Source of the DNA: Thermoanaerobaculia bacterium
GTDB lineage: Bacteria > Acidobacteriota > Thermoanaerobaculia > Multivoradales > JAHEKO01
NCBI GenBank assembly: GCA_945787635.1
Contig: CALZIK010000176.1
Span: forward strand, 1-44,428
Length of the DNA stretch: 44,428 nt
Direction of reading: 5' to 3'
Shown here: positions 1-8,200 of the stretch, in pieces
Layout of the letters: each line of letters starts with the position of its first letter
Position numbering within the stretch: the stretch's first letter is position 1
Position numbers and translations under genes: made by a program
Notes under the pieces: model-generated
Told to the model about the DNA's origin: nothing
Seen by the model: the letters and a program-made list of their open reading frames with translations, nothing else
Database searches by the model: none

Positions 1-2189
1 CGGCGGAGCGGCTGGGCGGGTCGTCAGCCCTTCAGGGCCCGCGGGCCGAGGGATCATTGGGCCGCGCGGTCGGCGCGATCGGAACCAGCGGTGGCGACAA
101 GTGCACCGGCTGCGACCGCGGCCGCCGCTCGCGCTTCCCGACGGTCAGCCTGGGCGTGGATCGCGAGGGCGTCTACCGAGTGAGCTACGAGACCCTACAG
201 GCTTCGGGGCTCGATTTCACGAACGCTCGCACCGACTGGCTTGCGGTGACCCGCGAGGGAATACCGGTGCCGATTCACGTGTCGGGCGGGGCGACCTTCG
301 GTCCGGGCTCGTTTCTCGAGTTCGTGGGCGAGCCTGTGGACTCGCTTTACACCAAGACGAGCATCTACCGGCTGTCGGTCGATCGGCAGCGGGCCGCGCG
401 GGCGCAGACGCTGGCGTTTGCCGGCGGCGGCGCCGCCGAGATCTTCTACCTCGAGACGACGCGTTTCGAGAACCAGTCGAAGTATCACTTCGCTTCGCCG
501 ACCGAGGATCCTTGGTACGACCTTCGTGTGCTGGCGACCTCGAGCCCCGCGGAGGCTTCGGTTCCGTTCGCGCTGGAAGGTTGGGTGCCGGGCGCGGCGC
601 CGGTGACCTTGGATGTCGCGCTCTTCGGCGGCACTGACTTTCCGACCTCGCCGGACCACCATGTGATCGTCGAGGTCAACGGCTACCAGATGGCCGAGGA
701 GTGGTTCGACGGTCTGGCCGTTCCGGAGCTGGTGGCCGAGGTTTCGGACGGTACGCTTTCGGCATCGGTCAACACACTGACGATGAAGCTGCCCCACGAC
801 ACCGGTGCGCAGTACGATCTGGTCAACTACGACCATCTGATCGTGACTTACCCGCGGGCCTTCGCTGCGGCGGACGGGGCTCTGGACTTCGCGTCCTCGG
901 GCTCGGACTTCGCGGTCACTGGTTTCGTGTCTTCGGATGTGGTGGCCTACGCACGGCTCAACGGAGCGCTGGCGCGCCTGGGCGTCCAGGTCAGGGGCGC
1001 GCCGGGGGCCTACGAGGCCCGGTTCGGCGGGATCGCCGGATTCGGCGAGAGCGCCGAGTACTGGGTGGCCAGTGGGGCGGGGGTCCTGACGCCCTCGATC
1101 GCCCATGCCACCGAGCCGGTGGACTGGGTGGAGCGGGAAGTGGACGTGGTGGTGGTGTCGCACTCGGACTTCATCGACGGGCTCGCCCCTTGGGTTTCGC
1201 GACGAGAGTCCGAAGGGCTGTCGGTCAAGGTGGTGGATGTCGAGGCGCTCTACGCGACCTTCACGCACGGCGTGGTGGATCCGGAGGCGATCCGGCGTTA
1301 TGCACGGGCGGCTCATGCGTGGGGGGCGCGGTACCTGCTGCTGGTCGGCGGCGACACCTACGACTACTTCGACTATCTGGGCGTCGGCTCGGTCAGCTTC
1401 GTTCCGAGCCTGTACGCCCGGACGGACACAATCGTCAGTTACGCGCCGGTCGATCCGCTCTACGGTGACGTGGACGGGGATCTTGTGCCGGACATGGCGG
1501 TGGGGCGCTGGCCGGTGCGCACCGCGGCCGAGCTCGAGGCGGTGCTTTCGAAGACGCTGTCGTACTCGAACGTGGGCGAAGGCCTCACAGCGGTGATGGC
1601 CTCGGACGGCCTGGACCTGGCGTCGGGCTACTCGTTTGCGAACGATAGCGAGGACATGGCTGCGATTCTGGGCGGCTCGTGGCAAACGGATCGGGTGTAC
1701 TTGGACGAAATGGACGTGCCGGAGGCGCGCGAGGCGTTGATTTCGGGGATGAGCTCCGGGCCGTCGCTGACCAGCTACTTCGGGCATTCGGGTCTGACGG
1801 TGTGGAGCTTTGACGGACTGTTCACGTCGGACGACGTCGGCGAGCTGACGAATGCCGGAGACCCGACGGTGGTGACGCAGTGGGGCTGCTGGAACACCTA
1901 TCACGTGTTGCCGACGTACGAGACACTGGGCAACCAGCTGCTGTTGGCTCCCGATCGGGGGGCGGCGGCGGTGCTGGGAGCGTCGACTTTGACCGAGGCG
2001 TTGTCGGAGCGTCGGCTCGGCCGGCGGGTGTTCGAGCGCTTGGCGGCGCCCGGAGTCCGGTTGGGCGACGCGATCACGGCGGCCAAGCAGGATCTGGCCG
2101 AAACCGATCCCGGTCGATTGGATGTGATCCTGGGCTGGACGCTCCTGGGCGATCCGACCCTGACGATCGTGCCGGAGGGCTCCGAGTAG
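1..2189 (+). CDS. C25 (gingipain-like) cysteine peptidase, 5' end cut by window edge
   Basis: The frame is open to the left edge, so the gene starts outside the window; the TTG at 57 is only an internal codon. The product resembles family C25 (clan CD) cysteine peptidases, which are exported endopeptidases. The diagnostic pair is visible: SYFGHSG with the His codon at 1785-1787, and QWGCWNTYH with the Cys codon at 1887-1889, 34 residues apart, close to the His/Cys spacing in gingipains. The part before about position 1130 is a beta-rich N-terminal region typical of such proteins (it begins near VSLGVDREGVYRVSYETL). The stop is followed after 54 bases by the lasso precursor start, on the same strand, so co-transcription is likely. 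Whether it acts on the lasso leader is speculation; a general secreted protease is the simpler reading. The signal peptide cannot be seen. Confidence 0.8.
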   Translation, partial: AERLGGSSALQGPRAEGSLGRAVGAIGTSGGDKCTGCDRGRRSRFPTVSLGVDREGVYRVSYETLQASGLDFTNARTDWLAVTREGIPVPIHVSGGATFGPGSFLEFVGEPVDSLYTKTSIYRLSVDRQRAARAQTLAFAGGGAAEIFYLETTRFENQSKYHFASPTEDPWYDLRVLATSSPAEASVPFALEGWVPGAAPVTLDVALFGGTDFPTSPDHHVIVEVNGYQMAEEWFDGLAVPELVAEVSDGTLSASVNTLTMKLPHDTGAQYDLVNYDHLIVTYPRAFAAADGALDFASSGSDFAVTGFVSSDVVAYARLNGALARLGVQVRGAPGAYEARFGGIAGFGESAEYWVASGAGVLTPSIAHATEPVDWVEREVDVVVVSHSDFIDGLAPWVSRRESEGLSVKVVDVEALYATFTHGVVDPEAIRRYARAAHAWGARYLLLVGGDTYDYFDYLGVGSVSFVPSLYARTDTIVSYAPVDPLYGDVDGDLVPDMAVGRWPVRTAAELEAVLSKTLSYSNVGEGLTAVMASDGLDLASGYSFANDSEDMAAILGGSWQTDRVYLDEMDVPEAREALISGMSSGPSLTSYFGHSGLTVWSFDGLFTSDDVGELTNAGDPTVVTQWGCWNTYHVLPTYETLGNQLLLAPDRGAAAVLGASTLTEALSERRLGRRVFERLAAPGVRLGDAITAAKQDLAETDPGRLDVILGWTLLGDPTLTIVPEGSE

Positions 2190-2229
2190 CGAGTTTGAAC
2201 GATGGGTGGGCGAAGCGATGAACTCGACC

Positions 2230-2239
2230 GGAGGGAGGG
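2230..2239 (+). promoter_or_regulatory. Strong Shine-Dalgarno for the lasso precursor
   Basis: GGAGGGAGGG lies 4-9 bases before the GTG at 2244. It is the best ribosome-binding site in this part of the window and decides the start of the precursor in favour of GTG 2244 over the in-frame ATG at 2202, which has no such site. Confidence 0.65.
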
Positions 2240-2243
2240 CGCG

Positions 2244-2435
2244 GTGGACGCTTCCGGGCACCTAGAGCGGCAGCTCGCGCCGGAATCTCGGCGTCCGAGC
2301 GGCACCGCCCCGTCCGTCAAGAAGGCCTACGTGGCGCCCCATCTCGAGGCCTACGGCGATTTGCGCACGCTGACTCTAGGAGGCTCACCGGGCGTGGGCG
2401 ACAGCGGCGGAGCGTTTTCCGAGTTCCCTCTGTAG
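2244..2435 (+). CDS. Lasso peptide precursor (A gene)
   Basis: This 63-residue peptide (GTG start chosen for its strong Shine-Dalgarno) carries the lasso leader motif YxxPxLxxxGxxxxxT as YVAPHLEAYGDLRTLT. By the family rule that Thr is at position -2, the leader ends with TL and the core is GGSPGVGDSGGAFSEFPL (2379-2432, 18 residues). Gly1 and Asp8 are placed for an 8-membered macrolactam ring; the core has no Cys, as in class II lassos. The tail has bulky Phe13 and Phe16 that could act as plugs. The next two genes are a lasso-type cyclase and an HPr-kinase-like protein, which supports the call. The core does not resemble any named lasso peptide I recall. Alternative start: ATG 2202 (77 residues). 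Alternative cleavage after TLG would give a 7-membered ring. Confidence 0.87.
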   Translation: MDASGHLERQLAPESRRPSGTAPSVKKAYVAPHLEAYGDLRTLTLGGSPGVGDSGGAFSEFPL

Positions 2436-2471
2436 CACTCGCCCAGAACATCTTTGGCTCGCTCGCATGGG

Positions 2472-2495
2472 GGGCGCGGCACGGATTCGGCGCCC
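2472..2495 (+). promoter_or_regulatory. Inverted repeat between precursor and cyclase
   Basis: GGGCGC (2472-2477) and GCGCCC (2490-2495) form a 6-bp stem with a 12-base loop in the 79-base gap between precursor stop and cyclase start. There is no T-run after it. A partial block here would raise precursor mRNA over cyclase mRNA, as is common in peptide operons, but the stem is short for this GC content. Confidence 0.3.
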
Positions 2496-2502
2496 GCTTC
2501 GA

Positions 2503-2508
2503 TATTGT
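2503..2508 (+). promoter_or_regulatory. -10-like TATTGT just before the cyclase ATG
   Basis: TATTGT ends 6 bases before ATG 2515 and no Shine-Dalgarno is present. It belongs to a recurring TANNNT pattern close to start codons in this window and could drive a near-leaderless transcript. No convincing -35 is seen. Confidence 0.25.
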
Positions 2509-2514
2509 CCTGAG

Positions 2515-4305
2515 ATGACATCGTTCGGGGCACTGTTTCATCGTCGGCGCGAACCGTTGGCCCCTGACGATGTTGCACGGCTTCGGCGCGCTCTCGATTC
2601 GGAGCGAGGCGTCGACGTTCCCGGAGGATCCAACCAGGCCAGCGGCACCCCCGCGTCGACCGCCTTCGTTCTGCTGACCTCGCGGCGGTCGGGTTCCGAT
2701 GGGGAGGCCCGCCCGGCGTCGCTGGGCGCCACTCCCAGAGTTTTGGCGAAACAGCTCGGTTTCGAGCTCGAGTCCGAGTCCGAGCCGCGCTCCGCGATAC
2801 TCGCTCGTGCGTACCGGCGCGTGGGCCACTCCCTTTGGCTCCGGGTCGAGGGGCCATTCGGCCAGGTGGTCTTTGAGCCCGTGGAGCACCGGCTCGTCCT
2901 GGTCTGCGACGCCCTCGGGCGACGGCCTCTCTACTTTTTCGAAACAGAGGATCTGGTCGTGGTCGCTAGCGAGATCGAGACGCTCTTGCGCTGGCCGGCC
3001 AAGAACTGGTGCCTCGACGCCGAGCAGCTGACGCGTTTCTTTGCGCTCGAAGTGCCCGGCCCAGGAAAGACGTGTTTTCGGGAGATTCGACAGGTCGAGA
3101 TGGGGTCGGCGGTCGTCTTCGGCCCCGAAGGCTCCGAGACGCACCGTTTCTGGAGGCCGCTCGCGATCCGAAGGAGCAAGCTTCGCAGTGATTCTGACTT
3201 CGCTGCGGCCTTTCTGGAACGCCTCGGCCGGGCGGTGAGGCGGAGCCTGGGTGATCCGGCGAAGTTGGGCATCATGCTGAGCGGCGGCTTGGACTCGACC
3301 TCGCTGGCGGTATTGGCGGCGAGAGCTGCTCGAGAACAGTCCGCCTGCGTGGGGGCGGCCTCGTGGGTCTTCGACGACCTTTCGCAATGTGACGAACGAA
3401 GCTGGATGGCCGAGACGTTGGCCGGCGAAGACTTCGAGGTCATCCGGATCGCCGGTGACCGACTCTGGCCACTGTGCGAGCCGGATCTGTTCTCGAGTCT
3501 GCCGGGCTCCCCGGAGGAGAATCCGTACCGGGCTCTCAAAAGGGCCCTGTACCGGACCTGCGCGCTCCGAGGTCGCGACCGGCTCTGGAACGGAGGCCCA
3601 GCGGACTTTCTCCAGCGCGGTGGGAACCTCTATTTGCGCGACCTGTTACTGGCTGGGAGATGGCGGACGGCCGCCAGCTGCGCCGTCCGCCAATTGCGCG
3701 ACGACGGCGCGATGTCCGCACTGGCGGCCCTGGCGAGGGTCGCCTGGCCGGCAGGCCGGGGGCGAAACAAGGTCGTGCCACCGTGGCTGACCCGGCAGGC
3801 CGCGAGCCGGCTCGAAGCGACACCCGTTCATTCGGAGTACCCGCCCGCCGCCGCGCGGGACGTCACCCTGTTTCTGCGCATGCAGGCCCGGAGCCAGGTG
3901 TTGGAAGCCCAGCTGGCTCGCACCTGCGGAGTGGACGTTTCCAGCCCCTACTGGACCCGCGGATTCGTCGAGCTTCTGCTCTCGCTACCGACCCACGCGG
4001 TCTTCCGGCCGGGAACCACCAAGTTCGTCGCGCGAGAGGCGATGCGCGGCATCGTGCCGGAATCAATCCGCCTGCGGCAGGCGCCGACGCCGCTCGATCC
4101 GCTCTTCGAGCGTGGTTTGTTCGAGCGCCAAACGGATCTGGTTCAAGACCTGCTCTTCGATGGCGAGCCGATCTGGGACCGTTTCGTAGACCGGAGCTTC
4201 GTGAGTGCGATCGGTCTCGAGTCGCCGTCAGCTCACAAGTTGATGCTGTGGCGGTGCGCGAGCTTCGAGCATTGGCGGCGCCGGCACGGCTGGGAGGTGG
4301 GTTGA
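2515..4305 (+). CDS. Lasso peptide cyclase, asparagine-synthetase-like (C gene)
   Basis: The 596-residue product has the two-part layout of class B asparagine synthetases: an N-terminal Ntn-hydrolase-like domain (about 1-210) and a C-terminal ATP-pyrophosphatase domain with the PP-loop SGGLDST at 256-262. In lasso pathways this enzyme adenylates the ring Asp/Glu side chain and closes the macrolactam. The start at ATG 2515 (MTSFGALFHRRREPL) aligns with the family N-terminus; an upstream ATG at 2467 adds only 16 unconserved residues. The glutaminase nucleophile Cys2 is absent, as usual for lasso cyclases, so it should not use glutamine. The later family motif (GxGxDExF) appears as NGGPADFLQ, keeping the Asp but losing the Glu. 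It sits directly after the precursor. Confidence 0.85.
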   Translation: MTSFGALFHRRREPLAPDDVARLRRALDSERGVDVPGGSNQASGTPASTAFVLLTSRRSGSDGEARPASLGATPRVLAKQLGFELESESEPRSAILARAYRRVGHSLWLRVEGPFGQVVFEPVEHRLVLVCDALGRRPLYFFETEDLVVVASEIETLLRWPAKNWCLDAEQLTRFFALEVPGPGKTCFREIRQVEMGSAVVFGPEGSETHRFWRPLAIRRSKLRSDSDFAAAFLERLGRAVRRSLGDPAKLGIMLSGGLDSTSLAVLAARAAREQSACVGAASWVFDDLSQCDERSWMAETLAGEDFEVIRIAGDRLWPLCEPDLFSSLPGSPEENPYRALKRALYRTCALRGRDRLWNGGPADFLQRGGNLYLRDLLLAGRWRTAASCAVRQLRDDGAMSALAALARVAWPAGRGRNKVVPPWLTRQAASRLEATPVHSEYPPAAARDVTLFLRMQARSQVLEAQLARTCGVDVSSPYWTRGFVELLLSLPTHAVFRPGTTKFVAREAMRGIVPESIRLRQAPTPLDPLFERGLFERQTDLVQDLLFDGEPIWDRFVDRSFVSAIGLESPSAHKLMLWRCASFEHWRRRHGWEVG

Positions 4306-4306
4306 A

Positions 4307-5233
4307 GTGGTTCGGCCGCCGACGAATCCGATCCATCTTTACTGGCCGCGGGCGGCCGGCTCTGAGAAGACCACTCGGTACGAGATCGCGGGCGTCGAGC
4401 TCGTGTCGAATCGCGAGTTGCCTGAGCTCGAGCCGTTTCGTTCCGGCTGGGCCGCGGCAGAGCTACCGGGATCGGCGAGCGTGATTCGCGTTTCAGCCGA
4501 CTTGCCGGTGGTCTACGATGGGCGGGGCTGGGTCGGCGGACGGGATGTCGCCGTTATCTGCCGCGCAGAGGGCCGATCGTACCGGCTCGAGGTCGGGAGC
4601 CGCGCGGTGGTCGAGATCGCCGAGCGCGAGAACGTAGTGCAGATCAAGGTGCCGGGCGAGGTGCGCGACAAGGACAGCCGACTGGCCGTTCTCGGCCCGG
4701 GGCTGGCGCTGGCTCTGGCCCTGGGCGGCCGGTTCAGCCTCCATGCCGGCGCCTTTTTGAGGCGACGTCGTGCCGTCTTGGTGCTGGGTGAGTCTGGTGC
4801 GGGCAAGTCCACCCTGTCTGCGGCGTTCGAGGCGCAGCGCACCGGCTCGAGGCTCGCGGACGACATCCTCCCGGTTTCCGTCGATGTCAGCGGCCGGCTC
4901 GCCGCGCATCCACGGTTTCCGCAGCTCAAGCTCGGTTCCGAGGATCAGTGGCTCGGGGCGCGAGATGTCGAGGTTGCCGAGGTTCTGCTCCTGCGACGCG
5001 ACCGGCGGTCGGCGCGGCTGACCGATCGACGCTTCAGTGCTCGCGAAGCGGCGCTCCGTCTGATCGAGAACACCGTCGCCTGTCGGTTGTTCGGGCCCGG
5101 CCTCCGAATCGCCCACCTCGACGCATTCACAGCCGCAGCGATGGTCGTGCCGATCTCCGACCTGTCGGTGCCGGACGGGCTCGACAGGCTATCCGGGACG
5201 ATAGCCTATCTGCGGGGCGAGGGTCGGCCCTGA
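4307..5233 (+). CDS. HPr-kinase/phosphorylase-like protein of the lasso operon
   Basis: The 308-residue protein has a Walker A motif GESGAGKST at 161-169, a His in SLHAG just before it and a downstream LADD, the arrangement of the HprK C-terminal kinase domain. The first 140 residues are the beta-rich region found in HprK-like proteins next to asparagine-synthetase homologs; no PqqD/RRE fold is apparent in it. Related kinases in some lasso clusters (paeninodin type) phosphorylate the C-terminal Ser of the precursor. This core ends in Leu, so the substrate here is unclear; Ser3, Ser9 and Ser14 of the core are possible. GTG 4307 lies one base after the cyclase stop and has GGAGG nine bases upstream, so translation is likely coupled. 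Confidence 0.78.
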   Translation: MVRPPTNPIHLYWPRAAGSEKTTRYEIAGVELVSNRELPELEPFRSGWAAAELPGSASVIRVSADLPVVYDGRGWVGGRDVAVICRAEGRSYRLEVGSRAVVEIAERENVVQIKVPGEVRDKDSRLAVLGPGLALALALGGRFSLHAGAFLRRRRAVLVLGESGAGKSTLSAAFEAQRTGSRLADDILPVSVDVSGRLAAHPRFPQLKLGSEDQWLGARDVEVAEVLLLRRDRRSARLTDRRFSAREAALRLIENTVACRLFGPGLRIAHLDAFTAAAMVVPISDLSVPDGLDRLSGTIAYLRGEGRP

Positions 5234-5245
5234 CTTGGATTCCAG

Positions 5246-5270
5246 GGCCGGGGCGGCGACTCGCCAGGCC
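5246..5270. terminator. Possible bidirectional hairpin between convergent genes
   Basis: GGCC (5246-5249) and GGCC (5267-5270) flank GGCG (5252-5255) and CGCC (5262-5265), giving a bulged stem in the 36-base gap between the kinase stop and the stop of the minus-strand cyclase. There is no T-run and the region is very GC-rich, so chance is not excluded. Confidence 0.28.
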
Positions 5271-8200
5271 TAGGCCCAGGCCCAGACCAGCTGCTCTTCG
5301 CTGGTGATCGAGGTAGTCAAGCTGACCACGCCATGGGCGACCAGGTCGTCGAGCTCGTGGTTGATCTTTTGAACCAACGCCGAGGGGTGGACGTCGCTAG
5401 CCTTCTCGGCCTCGAAGATTCCCACCCATGCATTGCGATGGCTCTTCTTGGCGATGTACAGGGCACGGTCTGCGATGGCGTTGACCTGCTCCCACGACAG
5501 AGCGCCCGGAAAGCGGCGCAGAAACGGGTAGAAGGCAAAGCCGATCGAGCACGACAGATGAGCCGTCTTGCCGAGCCCCAACTCGAACTCGTGCGCGGCG
5601 ACGCTGGTCCTGAGCCGCTCGGCAAGATCCTCCGCGGATTCGCGGCGCGTCCTGCGGGCGATGATCAGAAACTCGTCGCCGCCCCAGCGCACGATGGTGT
5701 CGGATTCGCGACAAGTGGCCTCGAGAAGATCCGTGACCTGAAGCAGGACACGGTCGCCTGCGGCATGACCGTAGGTATCGTTGACCTCCTTGAAGCCGTC
5801 GAGGTCGAAGATCAGAAACAGGGTGTCGGGCTCTTCTTCGGTGACATGAGTCTCGGGCCGTCGCTTCAATTCCTCGTAGTAACGATCGACCAGCGCGAGG
5901 TCCGAATCGATGTTGTTGACCAGGAAACGGCGGTTGCGGAGTCCGGTGAGAGAGTCGGTGACGCTCGCGAGCTCGACCTTGTCGATGGCCTCTTGAAGAT
6001 CACGGTTCCTCAGCGCCAGCTCCTTGGTACGTTCGGCGACCTGCCGTTCGAGAGATCGGCGCTGCTCGGTCTCGCGACGCCGTTTCGCGGCCAGATTGGC
6101 GAGGATTGCCAAGACGCCTGCGACCGCGGCGGCGGCATAGAGAAGGTAAGCCCACCAGGTCTGCCAAGGTGGCGGCACGACTCGAATAGGTATCGCCAGG
6201 CCGTTCTCGTTCCAGACGCCGTCGTTGTTGGCCGCCTTGACGCGGAGGATGTAGCTGCCCGGGTCGAGGTTGGTGTAGGTCGCGCGGTTGAGGTTTCCGA
6301 CCTCGTTCCAGTCGGTCTCGAAGCCTTCAAGGCGATAGGAATAACGATTCTTCTGAGGCGCGGAGTAGTCCAGAGCGGCGAACTCGAAGGAGACGACATA
6401 GTCCTTGTAGGAGAGCTCGATGCTCCGGACCTCTGAGAGCGGCACCTCGGTTTCGACCTCTTTGTTGAACTTGAGGAAGGAGGTCACTACGAGCGGCGGC
6501 ACGTGGTCGTTGGCGCGAATCAAGGAGGGGTGAAAGCTATTGAACCCTTCATTGCCGCCGAAGATCATCTCTCCGGTGGAGGTCTTCCAGTAGGAGGCGA
6601 AACTGAAGTCCTTGGACAACAGACCGTGGGTCGTGTCGTAGGTGCGCACACGCTCGGTTCTGGGATCAAAGCTCACGAGGCCCTCGTTGGTGCTCATCCA
6701 AAGGTTGCCGTCGTCATCTTCGAGGATGCCGTAGATGACTTCATTCGGAAGGCCGTTGCGGGAGTCGTAGTGCGCGAAGCGTGCGGTGTTGGCGTCCCGA
6801 TCCTGCTTCGTCCACTTGTTCAGCCCACCGCCCTGAGTCCCGATCCACAGGGTACCGTCCGCGGTCTCGAGCAGGGAAAAGACGGTGTTGTTGCTCAGGC
6901 TGTTGGGGTTGTCGGGATTGTTTCGGTAGCGAGTAAACGATCCGGTGGCGCGCTCGAAACCGTTCAGCCCGCCGCTGTCCGTGCCGATCCAAAGCGTCCC
7001 ATCGGCCCCTTCGAGCAGGCACAGAACCTGGTCGCTGCCGAGGCTCGCGGCGTTGTTGGGGTCATTCTGATAGCGAATGAAGGCGGTTCGTTCCCCGTCG
7101 AAGCGATTCAAGCCACCCCCGTAGGTGCCCACCCAGAGGACGCCCTGGCTGTCTTCGTAGATCGTCGTTACGGCATCGCGGCTGAGACTGGTCGGATCGC
7201 CGGGGTCATTGCGGAAATTCGTGAACTTTCCAGTCGCCGAGTCGAGCCGGTGCAGCCCGCCTTCGTACGTCCCGGCCCATAGCGTCCCTGATCGGTCGGT
7301 AAAGAGGGACATCACCCGGTCGTCGCGCAGGTTGCCGTCGTCGTTTTCGCCCTTGCGAAAGTGGCGAACCTGGCCGGTCTTTCGGTCGAGAAGGTCCAAC
7401 CCTTCGTAAGTGCCGACCCAGAGACGGCCCGAGGGATCCTCCGAGAAGGAAGTCACTGTATTGCTGCCCAGGCTGCTCTCGGGCTTACCCGGGTCGTGGC
7501 GAAAACCCGAGAAAGAGCCGGTGACCGCGTTCCACTTGTTGATGCCGTTTTGGGTTCCGATCCAAAGCACGCCACCGCGATCCTGGTGAATCGACATGAC
7601 CTGGCTGTCGCTCAGGGAGGTGGGGTCGGCAAGGTTGCTGACGTGGATGGCGAACTCGTTTCGATCGGAGATCAACTCGTTCAACCCGCCGTCGGTGCCG
7701 ACCCAGAGGATGCCGCTGGCATCTTGGAAGATCGCGCGAACGCGATCGTCGCTCAGGCTGGCTGGTCTGAGCGGATCGTGTCGGAAGCGCTCGAACTTGC
7801 CGGTTTCTCGGTCGAGGCGGTTGAGCCCTCCTTCGTACGTGCCGATCCAGAAGTTGCCGGAGCTGTCTTCAAAGATCGTCCGAACGCGATCCTGGCTGAG
7901 CGTGGTGTCGTCCGTGGGGTCGTGGCGGAAATGGGTAAACAAACCGGTCTCGGCATCGAGCCGGTCCAAGCCACCGCCGTTGGTGCCGACCCATATCGTT
8001 CCGGCGGCGTCCTGGAGAATGGCTCGAACCTGGTTGTGGCCGAGGCTGCCGGGCTGCGAGGGATCATGAAGGTAGCGCGAGAAGGTCTGCGACTCGGGGT
8101 CGAAGAGGTTGAGCCCGGACTCCGTGCCCACCCAGATCCGCCCCGACTGATCTTCCATGAGCGAGCGCACCCGATTGGCCGAAATCGAAGTGCCGTCCAT

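Noticed and set aside
57-200. TTG at 57 as the real start of the C25 peptidase
   Set aside because: The frame has no stop back to base 3, and the usual signal peptide is missing after 57, so the gene runs in from the left.
195-2261. Long antisense frame opposite the C25 gene (and similar ones at 15743-17665, 20409-21965 and 22102-23931)
   Set aside because: They are Arg/His/Gly-rich with no domain, while the opposite strand encodes clear families; high GC lengthens such frames.
2355-2384. Double-glycine leader of a C39-exported bacteriocin (TLTLGG then SPG)
   Set aside because: A GG follows a hydrophobic stretch, but the helical LSxxEL pattern is missing, no C39 transporter is near, and the lasso leader motif with its cyclase neighbour explains the sequence better.
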